Origin: Cotesia glomerata
Taxonomy: Eukaryota > Arthropoda > Insecta > Hymenoptera > Braconidae
NCBI RefSeq assembly: GCF_020080835.1
Contig: NC_058159.1
Span: 21,548,474 to 21,612,473 of the forward strand
Direction of reading: 5' to 3'
Length of the DNA stretch: 64,000 bases
How positions within the stretch are numbered: the stretch's first letter is position 1; every line of letters starts with the position of its first letter. Under the pieces are notes generated by a model. The model worked only from the letters and a program-made list of their open reading frames with translations. It was not told the DNA's origin and ran no database searches. A program made the position numbers and the translations under genes. Below, piece by piece: positions 63,701 to 64,000 of this stretch.

Positions 63701-64000
63701 AGAAAATTTTATAAAATAGTTTTAATTTAACTTCTAATTATCCTAGATGTAATTAAAAAATATCTTGAAAATCATAAAGACATGAAAAAAGTTATTTAAA
63801 TTCTAATTAAATTTTTAGTATTTTTATTCATAACATTTCATTTTTATTCATAGGACATAGAACATAATTTTAATATTTGTTCTTTTTATTAACTGTTATT
63901 GTTATTATTATTATTGTATGTCAATAGTTATAATAATAATAATGAGCAGAAATTCATTATCTATGATTAATTCAATCTGTAAATATTTGTTATTAATTAA
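60750..64000. other. AT-rich non-coding DNA to the end of the window
   Basis: No credible frame. Contains T-rich tracts and short AAT/ATT microsatellites (62451-62475, 63900-63945). Fits intron or intergenic DNA. Confidence 0.5.

Overview
The window looks like nuclear DNA of an insect. It is very AT-rich, has short introns with GT..AG borders, AATAAA polyadenylation signals, long (TA)n tracts and many small inverted-repeat elements. An AT-rich hymenopteran such as a parasitoid wasp would fit, but that is inference; nothing here fixes the species. I see no prokaryotic, viral or organellar gene.

Layout. (1) 1-19.7 kb has no recognisable host gene. It holds a degenerate ~140-bp tandem array (590-1260), fold-back MITEs (1598-1806, 2785-3025), a Mutator-like transposase remnant (2364-2760), a 0.73-kb TIR element flanked by TTAA (14361-15088), and promoter-like or first-exon-like stretches near 15.5 and 18.4-19.3 kb. 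(2) 19.7-36 kb is a compact housekeeping cluster. It contains IWS1 (+), UQCR11 (+), a pair of tiny membrane-protein ORFs (-, one PIGBOS1-like), DNA polymerase alpha catalytic subunit POLA1 (-) and transketolase TKT (+). POLA1 and TKT are head to head across ~0.67 kb that carries two E2F-like sites. TKT has two alternative coding first exons. (3) 36-64 kb has no complete gene. It starts with a likely non-coding first exon (donor at 36805) and has one convincing unassigned exon candidate (44163-44340). The rest is microsatellites and several nested or complete non-autonomous DNA transposons, mainly 51950-55334 (three nested layers) and 57910-59698 (about 0.4-kb inverted repeats, TAA duplication). 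The simplest reading is the 5' part of a long-intron gene on the + strand whose main coding exons lie outside the window.

Functionally the cluster joins transcription elongation (IWS1), DNA replication (POLA1), the pentose phosphate pathway (TKT) and mitochondrial inner or outer membrane micro-proteins (UQCR11, PIGBOS1-like). I found no defence system, CRISPR array or clearly new pathway. The most original items are the putative dicistronic micro-protein locus (24732-25324), the TKT alternative N-termini, the nested transposon stack, the orphan exon at 44.2 kb and a pair of perfect TATCGATA octamers at 40.9 kb. All exon borders were read by eye from splice signals and reading-frame continuity.
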